64,000 nucleotides of DNA, taken from positions 62,001-126,000 of the forward strand of contig JAEVYU010000012.1 in the NCBI GenBank assembly GCA_023392595.1, read 5' to 3'. Made by a program: the position numbers and the translations under genes. Origin of the DNA: Bacillota bacterium (GTDB lineage: Bacteria; Bacillota; UBA4882; UBA8346). Below, one piece after another: positions 34,107-43,200 of this stretch (position 1 is the stretch's first letter; each line of letters opens with the position of its first letter). The notes under the pieces were generated by a model. It saw only the letters and a program-made list of their open reading frames with translations, was not told the origin of the DNA and did not search any database.

Positions 34107-36281
34107 TCAATACTCAATTTCAACCGGCGATCCCTCAACCTCAAACTCTGCCTGCAACACTTTCGATCCGGTTAGTTCCTGACTTCTGGCGTCGGGTTGG
34201 CTTCCCCCAACATAAACTTCAAATGTGCCCGGTTCCAAAATACATTTTCCTTCATCATTAACGAGAGCCATCAACCGGGGAGTAATCTCAAAGGAAATTT
34301 CCTGCTCCTGACCGGGTTGAAGAAATACTTTCCGGATTCCTCGCAATTGCCACTGGGGAACAACCACGCTGGCCTCCGAATCCTTCAAATATAATTGGAC
34401 TGTTTCTTCCGCCGGATACCGGCCGGCATTTTTTACTTTTACACTGCAAAAAGCACTTTCACCGGCCTTGATTTGGTTCCCGGCCAGTCTCAACTCCCGA
34501 TATTCAATCCGGGTATAGCTCAAGCCGTATCCGAATGGATAAAGGGCTTCACCCTTCATGTAACGGTATGTCCGGTTATTCATGGAATAATCGTTAAAAT
34601 CGGGCAGTTCCTCGGTACTTCGGTAAAACGTTACCGGTAAACGCGCCGATGGACTGTAATCACCGAATATCAAAGATGCAACAGCTTTCCCGCCTTCCGC
34701 TCCAGGATACCAAGCTTGAATGATCGCTGGGATGTGAGCGTCAGCCCAAGTAACCGCTAAGGCGCTTCCCGAAAGAAGAACTAAAATAACGGGTTTCCCA
34801 ACTTTAAATACGGTTTCAAGGAGTTCTTGTTGCAGTCCGGGCAAATTTAAATGGTTTTTGTCGCCACTGGCGTATTCGTTGGAAGTATCGCCTTGTTCTC
34901 CCTCAATCGTGGCATCGAGGCCCAAACACATAACAACAATATCACTTTTCCGGGCTACAGCGACCGCCTCGGCAAAACGGTCTTTGGGCTCGCCCAGCCC
35001 TTCGACTTTATCTTTATATAAATGACATCCCTGGCTATAGTACACCCGGACAGGTTCTTCAACAGCCTGAGTAATTCCCTCCAGCACCGTCACATAGCGC
35101 GAAGCGGTTCCGCAATAATTCCCCATGAGGGCGGCCCGGCTATCGGCGTTGGGCCCGATAACGCCAATCGATTTGATTTTGGATTTATCAAAAGGCAATA
35201 AGTGATTGGCATTTTTCAACAGCACCAAAGATTTTTTGGAAACATCCAGAGCAAATTGGCGATGTTCGTCACAATCATTCTTTTCGTAAGGTATTACACT
35301 ATATGGAACACATTCCTGGGGATCAAACATTCCCAGTTTCATGCGAATGAACATCAAACGGATTACAGACTTATCGATGGTCTCTTCATCAATCAAGCCT
35401 TCTTGATGGGCCAGAAGCAAATTCAAATACATATTGCCGCAGTTCAAGTCACAACCATTATTGACAGCCAGGGCCACCGACTCCGGAGCGGTTTTGGTAA
35501 CCATATGGTTTTCATGAAAATCTTTAATCGCCCAGCAGTCCGAGGTTATATATCCGTTAAAACCCCAATCTCCCCGGAGAATTTTTTGCAATAACGTTTC
35601 ACTCCCGCAACACGGCTCACCGTTGGTACGGTTGTAAGCGCCCATAACTCCAGCCACATTGGCTTCTTTCACGCATTCTTTAAAGGCCGGAAGATAAGTT
35701 TCCCACAAATCCTTCTCGGATACAACCGCATTGAAGCTATGCCGTTCGCCTTCCGGCCCGCTATGAACGGCGAAATGCTTAGCGCAGGCCGCCGTTTTTA
35801 AGTAAACTCCATCGTTTCCCTGAAGTCCTTTGATAAATGCCACCCCGAGCCTACCGGTCAAGTAAGGATCTTCACCATACGTTTCATGGCCACGACCCCA
35901 ACGCGGATCACGAAATATATTCACATTCGGCGACCAAAATGTTAACCCTTTATAGATACCATGATCGTTATTCCGTTGGGCCTCATGATATTTGGCCCGG
36001 CCTTCCGTTGAAATTATATCCGCGACTTGATAAATTAAGTTTTCATCAAAGGTCGCCGCCATTCCGATGGCTTGCGGAAAAACCGTGGCTGTTCCGGCTC
36101 TTGCAACCCCATGTAACGCTTCATTCCACCAATTATAAGAAGGAATGCCCAGCCTGGGTATTGCCGGCGCGTTATAAACCATCTGCCCGACTTTTTCTTC
36201 CAAAGTCATTTTCGATACCAACTCTTTAGCCCGTTCCTCAAAGCTTAAGGTTTCATCATAATTCTCAGGTTGAATCGACAT
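34107..36281 (-). CDS. GH3 beta-xylosidase/beta-glucosidase
   Basis: Retaining exo-glycosidase of 724 residues. The N-terminal barrel includes W-N-E-A-L-H-G-V-A-R and N-I-F-R-D-P-R-W-G-R-G-H-E-T-Y-G-E-D-P, which resemble xylan 1,4-beta-xylosidases of the GH3 family. The nucleophile Asp is in I-T-S-D-C-W-A-I near residue 255. The second domain starts near 345 and a fibronectin-III-like C-terminal domain near 600. There is no signal peptide. GGAGGG lies six bases before the ATG. It is the first gene of the operon and follows two LacI-type palindromes. Confidence 0.95.
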   Translation of the reverse strand: MSIQPENYDETLSFEERAKELVSKMTLEEKVGQMVYNAPAIPRLGIPSYNWWNEALHGVARAGTATVFPQAIGMAATFDENLIYQVADIISTEGRAKYHEAQRNNDHGIYKGLTFWSPNVNIFRDPRWGRGHETYGEDPYLTGRLGVAFIKGLQGNDGVYLKTAACAKHFAVHSGPEGERHSFNAVVSEKDLWETYLPAFKECVKEANVAGVMGAYNRTNGEPCCGSETLLQKILRGDWGFNGYITSDCWAIKDFHENHMVTKTAPESVALAVNNGCDLNCGNMYLNLLLAHQEGLIDEETIDKSVIRLMFIRMKLGMFDPQECVPYSVIPYEKNDCDEHRQFALDVSKKSLVLLKNANHLLPFDKSKIKSIGVIGPNADSRAALMGNYCGTASRYVTVLEGITQAVEEPVRVYYSQGCHLYKDKVEGLGEPKDRFAEAVAVARKSDIVVMCLGLDATIEGEQGDTSNEYASGDKNHLNLPGLQQELLETVFKVGKPVILVLLSGSALAVTWADAHIPAIIQAWYPGAEGGKAVASLIFGDYSPSARLPVTFYRSTEELPDFNDYSMNNRTYRYMKGEALYPFGYGLSYTRIEYRELRLAGNQIKAGESAFCSVKVKNAGRYPAEETVQLYLKDSEASVVVPQWQLRGIRKVFLQPGQEQEISFEITPRLMALVNDEGKCILEPGTFEVYVGGSQPDARSQELTGSKVLQAEFEVEGSPVEIEY

Positions 36282-36383
36282 TTGAAACCCTCCATGTAGT
36301 CAATGTGATCTTCCCGGATTTCATGAAAACATTACATTTCCCGGTTCTATAAAGTACAAATTCATGAATGAAGATATTTCCAG

Positions 36384-36393
36384 CAAACGTTTG
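36384..36393. promoter_or_regulatory. LacI-family operator candidate 1
   Basis: CAAACGTTTG, a 10-base palindrome with the central CG step typical of LacI/GalR operators, about 100 bases before the GH3 start. Confidence 0.6.
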
Positions 36394-36554
36394 TTAAAAC
36401 GGCCATCTTTTATAAGATCAATTTATTCAGTTGAAGCCAACATATTCTCTATTTATCATGAAAATAGATTATGAGAATCCATACCGTGTTTCCTTGATAC
36501 TGGTTCGCATCTCTTTTCATTGGATAATTCTGATTTTTTTAAGGAATTACCATA

Positions 36555-36578
36555 TTTCATAGGATAATTCCTATGAAA
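36555..36578. promoter_or_regulatory. 24-base palindrome, operator of an unidentified regulator
   Basis: TTTCATAGGA and TCCTATGAAA are perfect 10-base arms around TAAT. A related site begins TTTCATTGGATAATTC at 36515. Two copies of the same word suggest a second regulator. Confidence 0.6.
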
Positions 36579-36596
36579 GCAGTGAAAAAATTTTTA

Positions 36597-36608
36597 ACAA
36601 ACGTTTGT
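36597..36608. promoter_or_regulatory. LacI-family operator candidate 2
   Basis: ACAAACGTTTGT, a 12-base palindrome sharing CAAACGTTTG with candidate 1. The pair could support DNA looping. Confidence 0.6.
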
Positions 36609-36676
36609 GAATATTATTTCTAGCAAAGAAGTAGAATTCCTCCTGTCAATGCCAATAAATTTTCGTAGGGTAGGTC

Positions 36677-36706
36677 GGTGGAAAAATTTAAGTTTCCACC
36701 TTTTCT
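36677..36706 (+). terminator. Hairpin with short T tract, no gene upstream
   Basis: Perfect 8-bp stem GGTGGAAA/TTTCCACC followed by TTTTCT. No plus-strand gene precedes it. It might instead belong to the end of the neighbouring insertion-sequence remnant. Confidence 0.35.
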
Positions 36707-36837
36707 GGATGCATAAACTATAGCATCATAATTTATGATTATTTGCCAATAGATTAAACAGAGAGATAGACGCCGAAAAGCAAGTAGTCACTAGTCCATA
36801 TAGTAATAGATTTGTAGAAAAAAATAATATGGTTATT

Positions 36838-37045
36838 AAGTTAACTCAGCACAAGTAATTTTGGGAGCAGAAACACAAGCATTAAGCAGTTTCCCAAATA
36901 TCAAATGCTCGCAAAATCTCCGATTCAAGCGATAGCAGAATTCATCCAATCCATCCAAGTGCTTTTTGGGCAATCCATGATAAGTACCTAAAATATAGGA
37001 CTTTGAGTTTGAAATAATCACATTTGCCCACTCCGCATCTTAATT
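36838..37045 (-). pseudogene. IS1595-family (ISXO2-like) transposase, 3' remnant
   Basis: About 65 residues remain, reading A-E-W-A-N-V-I-I-S-N-S-K and then I-L-G-T-Y-H-G-L-P-K-K-H-L and D-E-F-C-Y-R-L-N-R-R-F. These are the conserved C-terminal segments of ISXO2-like DDE transposases. The N-terminal two thirds, including the first catalytic Asp residues, are absent and a stop lies just upstream in frame. The remnant directly abuts the broken NRPS fragment, so the insertion or a later deletion removed the rest of that gene. Confidence 0.85.
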
Positions 37046-37061
37046 TATTCCAATAGTCCAT

Positions 37062-37790
37062 TTTCTCCTCCAATCATAATTTTACTTAGATTATGAAGAC
37101 ATTTAAGTTCTTTATCATAATTATTAAGTAATTGCATCCTTGATGGAGTCATTTGAATCTTATCAATATCGTGATTTATAATGGGTTCACTAATACGTTT
37201 AGGATTTTTTGTTCGTTTTCATCAGCTAAAATTACTGTTAGACCTCGAGTTAAAGGCAACAATGTTTCAAGGACGAAAATGTCAAATGATAGCGTTGTTT
37301 ATGCGAGAATTCTTTTGCCCTCTGAGAAATCTATTATATTAGTAATTCCGTTAAAAAAATTGATGATTGATTTTTGTTCAATCATTACTCCCTTAGAGAT
37401 TAGTAAAGCAATTATTATAAAAGGATTGGGTCAACAACATTAAAGTATCACTATCCTCCAGCAAATAAGAAATTCTTTCAGCCGGATAGTCCGGATCAAT
37501 TGGTAGATATGCTGCCCATGCCTTAAGTATTCCCAATATCCCAATGATCATTTCTATTGATCGTCTCATCTTTAGACCTATTATTACATTTTCATTCACT
37601 CCTTCATTTATAAAACATCTGCAATTTTATTAGCCTTATCATTCAATTCTTTGTATGTTATATGCTCATTTTTAAATATCAAGCTTATATGATCGGGCAT
37701 TTTCCCAGCAATTTCCACAAACAATTTCTGGATAGTTTGATCTTGTTAATTATTATTATCTATCGTTTTTATATCTGAAAAATGCATTAG
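37062..37790 (-). pseudogene. Broken NRPS adenylation domain (glycine-type code)
   Basis: Frame-shifted pieces on the minus strand match an A domain in order. They are T-I-Q-K-L-F and H-I-T-Y-K-E-L-N-D-K-A-N, then A-A-Y-L-P-I-D-P-D-Y-P-A-E-R, then G-V-M-I-E-Q-K-S-I-I-N, then T-T-L-S-F-D-I-F-V-L-E-T-L-L-P-L and S-K-I-M-I-G-G-E. At least three frameshifts or stops are present, about 50 residues are missing in the middle, and everything after I-G-G-E is gone. A possible start M-H-F-S-D-I with AAAGGTGA upstream is at 37786. The readable specificity residues (D, I, L, Q, M, G) equal those of the glycine-type domain at 46463-51157. It is AT-rich. Confidence 0.88.
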
Positions 37791-37906
37791 AATCACCTTT
37801 AAATTAATTTTTTTGCTCATGGAAAAATATATAGAATTAATCTTATCATTTCTGGCCTTTGTTCATTATTACCTTTCAAACATATTAACACCATCAAATA
37901 TTGATA

Positions 37907-39061
37907 TTACTCGTGACTCGCCGCAACTTCAAGGTAAAGCTTTTCATAGTTATCAACCATCTGCTCAAGTGTAAACTTTTCTTCAACATGTTTTCTGCAA
38001 TCGATACGCATCTTTAAATATTCATCCTGCGGTATGTTATAAATTTTTTCGATTGCTTCACAGAGTCCTCTAATACCACATCCTTTAATGATCCAATTCC
38101 CCCGGATATCATTTTCAGAGGGGTTAACCAGAAATCCCGTCTCCCCATCCTTAATAATCTCAGGAGCAGAGCCACGGGCATACGCTATCACCGGAGTACC
38201 CGCTGCCATAGATTCTATAAATGTAAATCCAAATGGTTCTTCCCATTGAATTGGTATTAATGAAACTTTGCCACTTCGGTAAAAATTTACTTTTTCACTT
38301 GAAGATGAAAACTGTTTTTCTCTTTGAATTGTGGCGTCTAATAAGGGTTCAATTGCTTCTTTATAATAACCAATTACTTCTACAAACCCAACAAAAGCTA
38401 AATTATGTTTGGTGTTCTTGGCAGCAGTAATTGCGTCATCAAGTCCTTTTGGAGTGTTCGGATCTATCCTCCCAATCCAAATAATTTTTTGTTGGTTGCA
38501 ATATTGGTTCACGGGATAATCTTTTATATCAATTCCATTATAGATATGACGTGTCTGGGTAGGGAACAGCTTCTGTTGGAACTTGGAAACAGCTACGTAT
38601 GTAATTTTAGTGTTAATGTATAGATCAAATATGGATTCGTAATTTAAAAATCTCTGGACAGGTGCATGCATTGTTGAAATCACCGGTTTGTTAAATAAAT
38701 TCCACAATGAAGTGAATATAGGTGAGGGAATGTTTTCGTGAAATACATCCACCTGATTTTCATACATTTTGGCACAATAAATATTTCTTATATTCAATGA
38801 ATTTGCAGCGGTAAATTTCTCAGTAAAATTTAGTTCCATGCTTTCTTTAAGTTCAAGCTGTCTTTGGATCTCCAATAAAGAAAAGTCGGATGTCCTGACT
38901 AAATTAACACCTTCGATTTGTGAATCGCCGCTACCAAAAACAATGATTTCATGGCCTTTATCCCTTAGCTTTTTTGCCATGAGCGAAATAAAAACTTCTA
39001 TCCCTCCTGTGGTTAAAATGTTTGTTGGTTTAAGAGTACAAGCAATAAATCCTATTTTCAT
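37907..39061 (-). CDS. Glycosyltransferase family 4 protein
   Basis: Predicted retaining GT-B glycosyltransferase of 384 residues. The N-terminal T-T-G-G-I-E-V-F-I segment binds the acceptor side. The C-terminal nucleotide-sugar domain shows I-W-I-G-R-I-D-P-N-T-P-K-G and the E-P-F-G-F-T-F-I-E-S-M-A-A-G-T-P-V-I-A motif with the conserved Glu pair. ATG 39061 is preferred over an upstream TTG. It is the last intact gene of the PKS/NRPS run, 38 bases after the BtrH-like gene, and is markedly AT-rich. It probably glycosylates the product or a precursor. The sugar is unknown. Confidence 0.88.
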   Translation of the reverse strand: MKIGFIACTLKPTNILTTGGIEVFISLMAKKLRDKGHEIIVFGSGDSQIEGVNLVRTSDFSLLEIQRQLELKESMELNFTEKFTAANSLNIRNIYCAKMYENQVDVFHENIPSPIFTSLWNLFNKPVISTMHAPVQRFLNYESIFDLYINTKITYVAVSKFQQKLFPTQTRHIYNGIDIKDYPVNQYCNQQKIIWIGRIDPNTPKGLDDAITAAKNTKHNLAFVGFVEVIGYYKEAIEPLLDATIQREKQFSSSSEKVNFYRSGKVSLIPIQWEEPFGFTFIESMAAGTPVIAYARGSAPEIIKDGETGFLVNPSENDIRGNWIIKGCGIRGLCEAIEKIYNIPQDEYLKMRIDCRKHVEEKFTLEQMVDNYEKLYLEVAASHE

Positions 39062-39099
39062 TAGCAATTTTCCCTTCGAAAATTTTCTAACTTAACCTT

Positions 39100-40107
39100 C
39101 TATAATAGTGTCCCGATTTGATTTAAAAGAATTTCAATAGCGTTTTTTTCCATGCTTTCAATTTTATTTATACCCACTAAAATTAGATCAATGTTTTTGT
39201 TGTTGTGGTCGAAATAATATTTTATTTGCTTGTCCCTTATATCAAGAGCTATTATTTCAATTTCATTAAAATGGTCATTGAGTTCTTCGCATTTTTTTAA
39301 TAATCCATGATTTAACATATAATTGAATCGTAGATTCATGCATTTTTTATGTTCATAGATAATGTGCAATGGTCGGATATCATTTGGTATTTTATTATCA
39401 AGGAGTAGTTCAATAAATTCATACAAATATTTATAAATATTCATTCCAAAAACCTTATTCGCTTCCGGATTTATAAAATATCTATACCTATCTGAAGAGT
39501 TTCTTGAATAGAAATAATCTGATAACATATCAAATACATTATACATATCAAAGTTATAGCTAAATTTTTCCTTCTTTTTCATTAATTTAATAACGTAATT
39601 ATCATCAATGCCTGCCGAAAAAGCTTCCTCAAATTGCTTAAAAGTAATTACCGTTGTGTCAAACATGAAATTTTTATTAAAACCGAGTATATAATAAATT
39701 CCTTTTTCAAGATTATACCCATATATCATAAAATCATGGATAGTATGTCCTTTTTGATATTCCATTCTATCTGGAACAAAAAATTCATCAAATGAAGAAT
39801 AAAAATACCAACCATCATTTATGCATTTAATTATAAAAGTATTAAGATCTAGCGCGTTCTTTTTCAAAAAATTTTTTTCAAAAAGTTGATAATTAATCCA
39901 TGGTATATTATATTGCATATCAATAAAATAAAAAGTTAAAAGTGAACTGAGATCCGTGTTCCAAATAAGCTGTATATAATTACTGAAAAACCAAGGTAAA
40001 TAATCATTATCGTTAGCTAAAATTGTCAAAGGGTAAGCCAAATATTGATAACCAATTATTGGGGACTTAGCGATCGGTAATTGTATATTATTCATTTTTA
40101 TAGCCAT
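39100..40107 (-). CDS. Stand-alone BtrH/C39-like protein without the catalytic cysteine
   Basis: Protein of 335 residues, no signal peptide, very AT-rich. Its centre has D-G-W-Y-F-Y-S-S-F-D-E-F-F then K-G-H-T-I-H-D-F-M-I-Y-G-Y-N. This aligns with G-R-P-V-M-V-S-M-D-S-F-L then K-R-H-I-S-H-T-F-L-I-S-G-L-D in the C-terminal domain of the neighbouring NRPS, so both appear to share a papain/C39-like, BtrH N-terminal-type fold. At the position of the NRPS-domain Cys (F-L-T-C-L) it reads Y-L-A-Y-P. It therefore has the His but not the Cys and is probably a pseudoenzyme, a partner or a substrate-binding subunit. GAGGA touches ATG 40107. ATG 40095, giving M-N-N-I-Q-L-P-I, is an alternative start. The function is unknown. 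Confidence 0.65.
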   Translation of the reverse strand: MAIKMNNIQLPIAKSPIIGYQYLAYPLTILANDNDYLPWFFSNYIQLIWNTDLSSLLTFYFIDMQYNIPWINYQLFEKNFLKKNALDLNTFIIKCINDGWYFYSSFDEFFVPDRMEYQKGHTIHDFMIYGYNLEKGIYYILGFNKNFMFDTTVITFKQFEEAFSAGIDDNYVIKLMKKKEKFSYNFDMYNVFDMLSDYFYSRNSSDRYRYFINPEANKVFGMNIYKYLYEFIELLLDNKIPNDIRPLHIIYEHKKCMNLRFNYMLNHGLLKKCEELNDHFNEIEIIALDIRDKQIKYYFDHNNKNIDLILVGINKIESMEKNAIEILLNQIGTLL

Positions 40108-40117
40108 TCCTCGCTAC

Positions 40118-40157
40118 GCTCAAGGCATAAAACGGAATGAAACTGTTGCCTTTGAGC
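40118..40157. other. Hairpin between the last NRPS gene and the BtrH-like gene
   Basis: GCTCAAGGCA (40118-40127) and TGCCTTTGAGC (40147-40157) pair with one bulged base. Its T tract is on the plus strand side only, so on the operon strand it is more likely an attenuating or stabilising hairpin. Confidence 0.4.
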
Positions 40158-40231
40158 TATTTTTGTTTTTAAACGAAAGCATTGAGATAACAGACAACTA
40201 CAAATCACGTGGAGGTGAGTGCGCTGCATCA

Positions 40232-43200
40232 TTATGAGCAGACCGCTGAAATTGCAAAAATATGCATCCCCGGACAATCAGGCAATTGTAAGAAATCAAT
40301 TTTATTTCGTAATTTTAGATCATATTTTTGAGCTATCATATGCACTTGCGCTCCCATTAATTGTACATTATCGCCGATTCTTTCCACCGCATTTCCTTCC
40401 CAGGCTATTATCTCGCCATACATTGGTTTATATAGCCATTCGGTAAACTTGACATTTATCTCCTCAACTTGTCCATTTATATAATTGACGATTATTTTAT
40501 CACTAAAGCTTCCCCATTCGGCGCAACCTAAAATCATAATACGCTGATAGACGTCATTTCCAATTCTGACCTTTTGCCCATTACAGAATATATTGTCATT
40601 AGCTTGTTTTAAAAGATCGGGGACTTTAAATTCCATCACTCCTACTTTCCAAATATCATCACCAGGAGGGCTTTCCATCAGAAAATAAATCCCAGTTCCT
40701 GTTAAATCAGCCCGACAATCTATTGAAACCGATTTTCCAAAGGCTTTATTATTAAAGTATAGAGTCAAATCACTCAAGGCAATCTTAGAAGTAGCGAATA
40801 TGTTTTCGGCTTTCACCGTATTAAAATGGGTTTGATAGCGGTTTGAAAAATACTGCATAGCATTGATATTATTCCGATAAACCCAGGTTATCAGGTTAGC
40901 GATATCTTCCTCCAAATCAGCAATCTCCCGTATCTTCACAAGAGCCCTTGTTTTAAATGAACCATCTTTGGAAAAGGCTTCTTTAATTAAAAGTGCTCTA
41001 ACATTAGCCCACTGAGAGGCCGCTCTTTCCAAATCAGCCGCCGAGCCGGCAAAAACCTCCAAACCGGTCTCTTCGGCAAAATAATCCATCATCTTGGCAA
41101 ATTTCCGCCTTCCATAAGCAATCTTTTCTAATTTTTTTATGAAAGGCGCTTCAAATAAATTATCCTCAAACCCCTGGATTTCATTTTGAATATCTGCGGT
41201 ATTTTCCAAAACATCCGCAAATCTTCGCATCGAATTAAAAGCGTTTACCGAACCATTATCTGTTTTTAATTGCTGAATTGCATTCCCTAAAATTTGACCC
41301 CAATTCACCTGGATTTCTTCAGCGCCTTCCAAACTAAACGTCCCATACCAAGCATCAAACCCACTCTTCAGTTCATCTTTTGAAATAATGCCGTAAGTTT
41401 GGTAAAATCCGTCGCAACAATACAATAAACTGGTAGTATCATCAAGTCCGCTAATCAAAAATGTATGGCTGATGTGGCGTTTCTGGAAATTCCAATCCCA
41501 CGGGCATAAAAAGGAATCCATTGATACCATTACCGGCCTGCCGTTTTCTAATTCCAAGCGGAGAACTTCAATAAATTCCGCGAAAGAGTTTGCTTCTTTC
41601 AATATCACTTTTATGCCGTGGTATTTAGCTAAATCGGCTTCCAAATCTTTCTCAAATACCTCTAAAGATTCACCCAGACTATAGTACTCCTCGCTATTTG
41701 GCGGATTAAAATTAAAACTCCAAACTTCCGATAAGGCTAGCTCGTAACGATACCCGGCCCATTGTGAAACTGAAACTACGATATCCTCCAAACAAGTCAA
41801 AAAATCGTAATGGACCGGTTTTATATCCAACTTGACTCCGTTAAAAGGTTTTTTGTCAATAATATGCGGCTTAAGTTCGACCTTCATGGCCTCCAATTCA
41901 GGTTCTCCCCGGAGCAATGCCACTATTTTTCGGATGGTGCGGTACTTGAATATGTCGGCATTCTTAATATACAGTTCAACCTTTTCCATCTCTACTTCCA
42001 GCATGATCGCAAGCAAGGAGTTACCGCCCAATTCAAAAAAGTCATCATCGATTCCCACTTTCTCTACTTTTAATACCTGCGCCCAAATGCCGCATAAGGT
42101 TTTTTCAAGTTCATTTCTTGGCGCAACATAATCAACTTTATTATGAACCATGCCATCCGGGCGGGGCAGGGCTTTCCGATCCAGTTTTCCATTTAGAGTC
42201 AGCGGCAATTTGTCTAGTTTTATAAAGAAGGACGGTATCATATAGTCAGGCACAAATTGGGATAGGAATCTCTTTAATTCGGTTGTTTCAAGCTCTTTAT
42301 CCGAAGTTACATACGCACAGAGATATTTATTACCGATTTCATCTTCCCGGTCAATTACCGCCACTTCTTTGACCGGCCCATACTTGAGCAACTGGGTTTC
42401 GATCTCACCAAGTTCGATTCTAAACCCTCTGATCTTTACCTGGTGGTCCAACCGGCCTACATAGTCGATATTGCCATCCAGCATCCATTTTGCCAAATCC
42501 CCCGTTCTATACATTAATGTACTAGGCCGGAAGGGATTAGCAACAAATTTCTCGGCCGTAAGATCGCGCCGGTTAAGGTAACCCCTCGCCAGACCATCAC
42601 CTGCAATACATAATTCACCGGGTACCCCAACTGGCTGCAATTTATTATTTCTATCTAAAATATACAATTCTATATTATCGATGGGTTTTCCAATGGGTAC
42701 TATTGCCAATTCTTCTCCCGTGCTACAATTGAAATACGAGACGTCGATGGTCGCTTCGGTGGGTCCATAAAGGTTATGCAACTTTGTCCCATTTTTTTGA
42801 TATAACAAGTTATTAAATTGCTTTACTTGTTTCAATGTTAATGCTTCCCCGCTGGCAAAGACCTGTTTTAAGCTCTTTAGCCTATCCAGATCCGTTAACT
42901 CGCTAATATACTCTAGGAAAGTATTAAGCATGGATGGGACAAAATGCATGGTAGTTATTCCATTCTTTTCAATGGCTTCGATTATTGCTTGAGGCTCCTT
43001 CTCTCCACCGGGCCTCAGAAAGCAAACTGCCGCCCCTTCTATTGACCACCATAATAGCTCCCAGACCGATACATCAAAAGTGTATGAGGTCTTTTGGAGA
43101 ATTACATCACTTTGCCCGATTGGATAAGATCTTTGCATCCAATGAAGCCGGTTTACCAAAGACCGGTGTTCGATCATCGCACCCTTGGGTTGACCGGTAG

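Larger units (their letters stand above)
36282..36835. promoter_or_regulatory. Regulatory region upstream of the GH3 operon
   Basis: 554 bases without a gene. It contains two LacI-type palindromes (36384-36393 and 36597-36608, centres 214 bases apart), a 24-base palindrome (36555-36578) with a weaker related site at 36515-36530, and a hairpin GGTGGAAA/TTTCCACC at 36677-36700. Confidence 0.65.

Noticed and set aside
37153..37443. Plus-strand open frame of 96 codons in the NRPS scar
   Set aside because: The opposite strand gives ordered A-domain segments across the same bases, so this frame is chance in AT-rich sequence.
40232..41845. Thioesterase at the end of the last NRPS
   Set aside because: No G-x-S-x-G motif in an alpha/beta-hydrolase context was found after the T domain. 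The region fits a Cys-His-Asp domain better.
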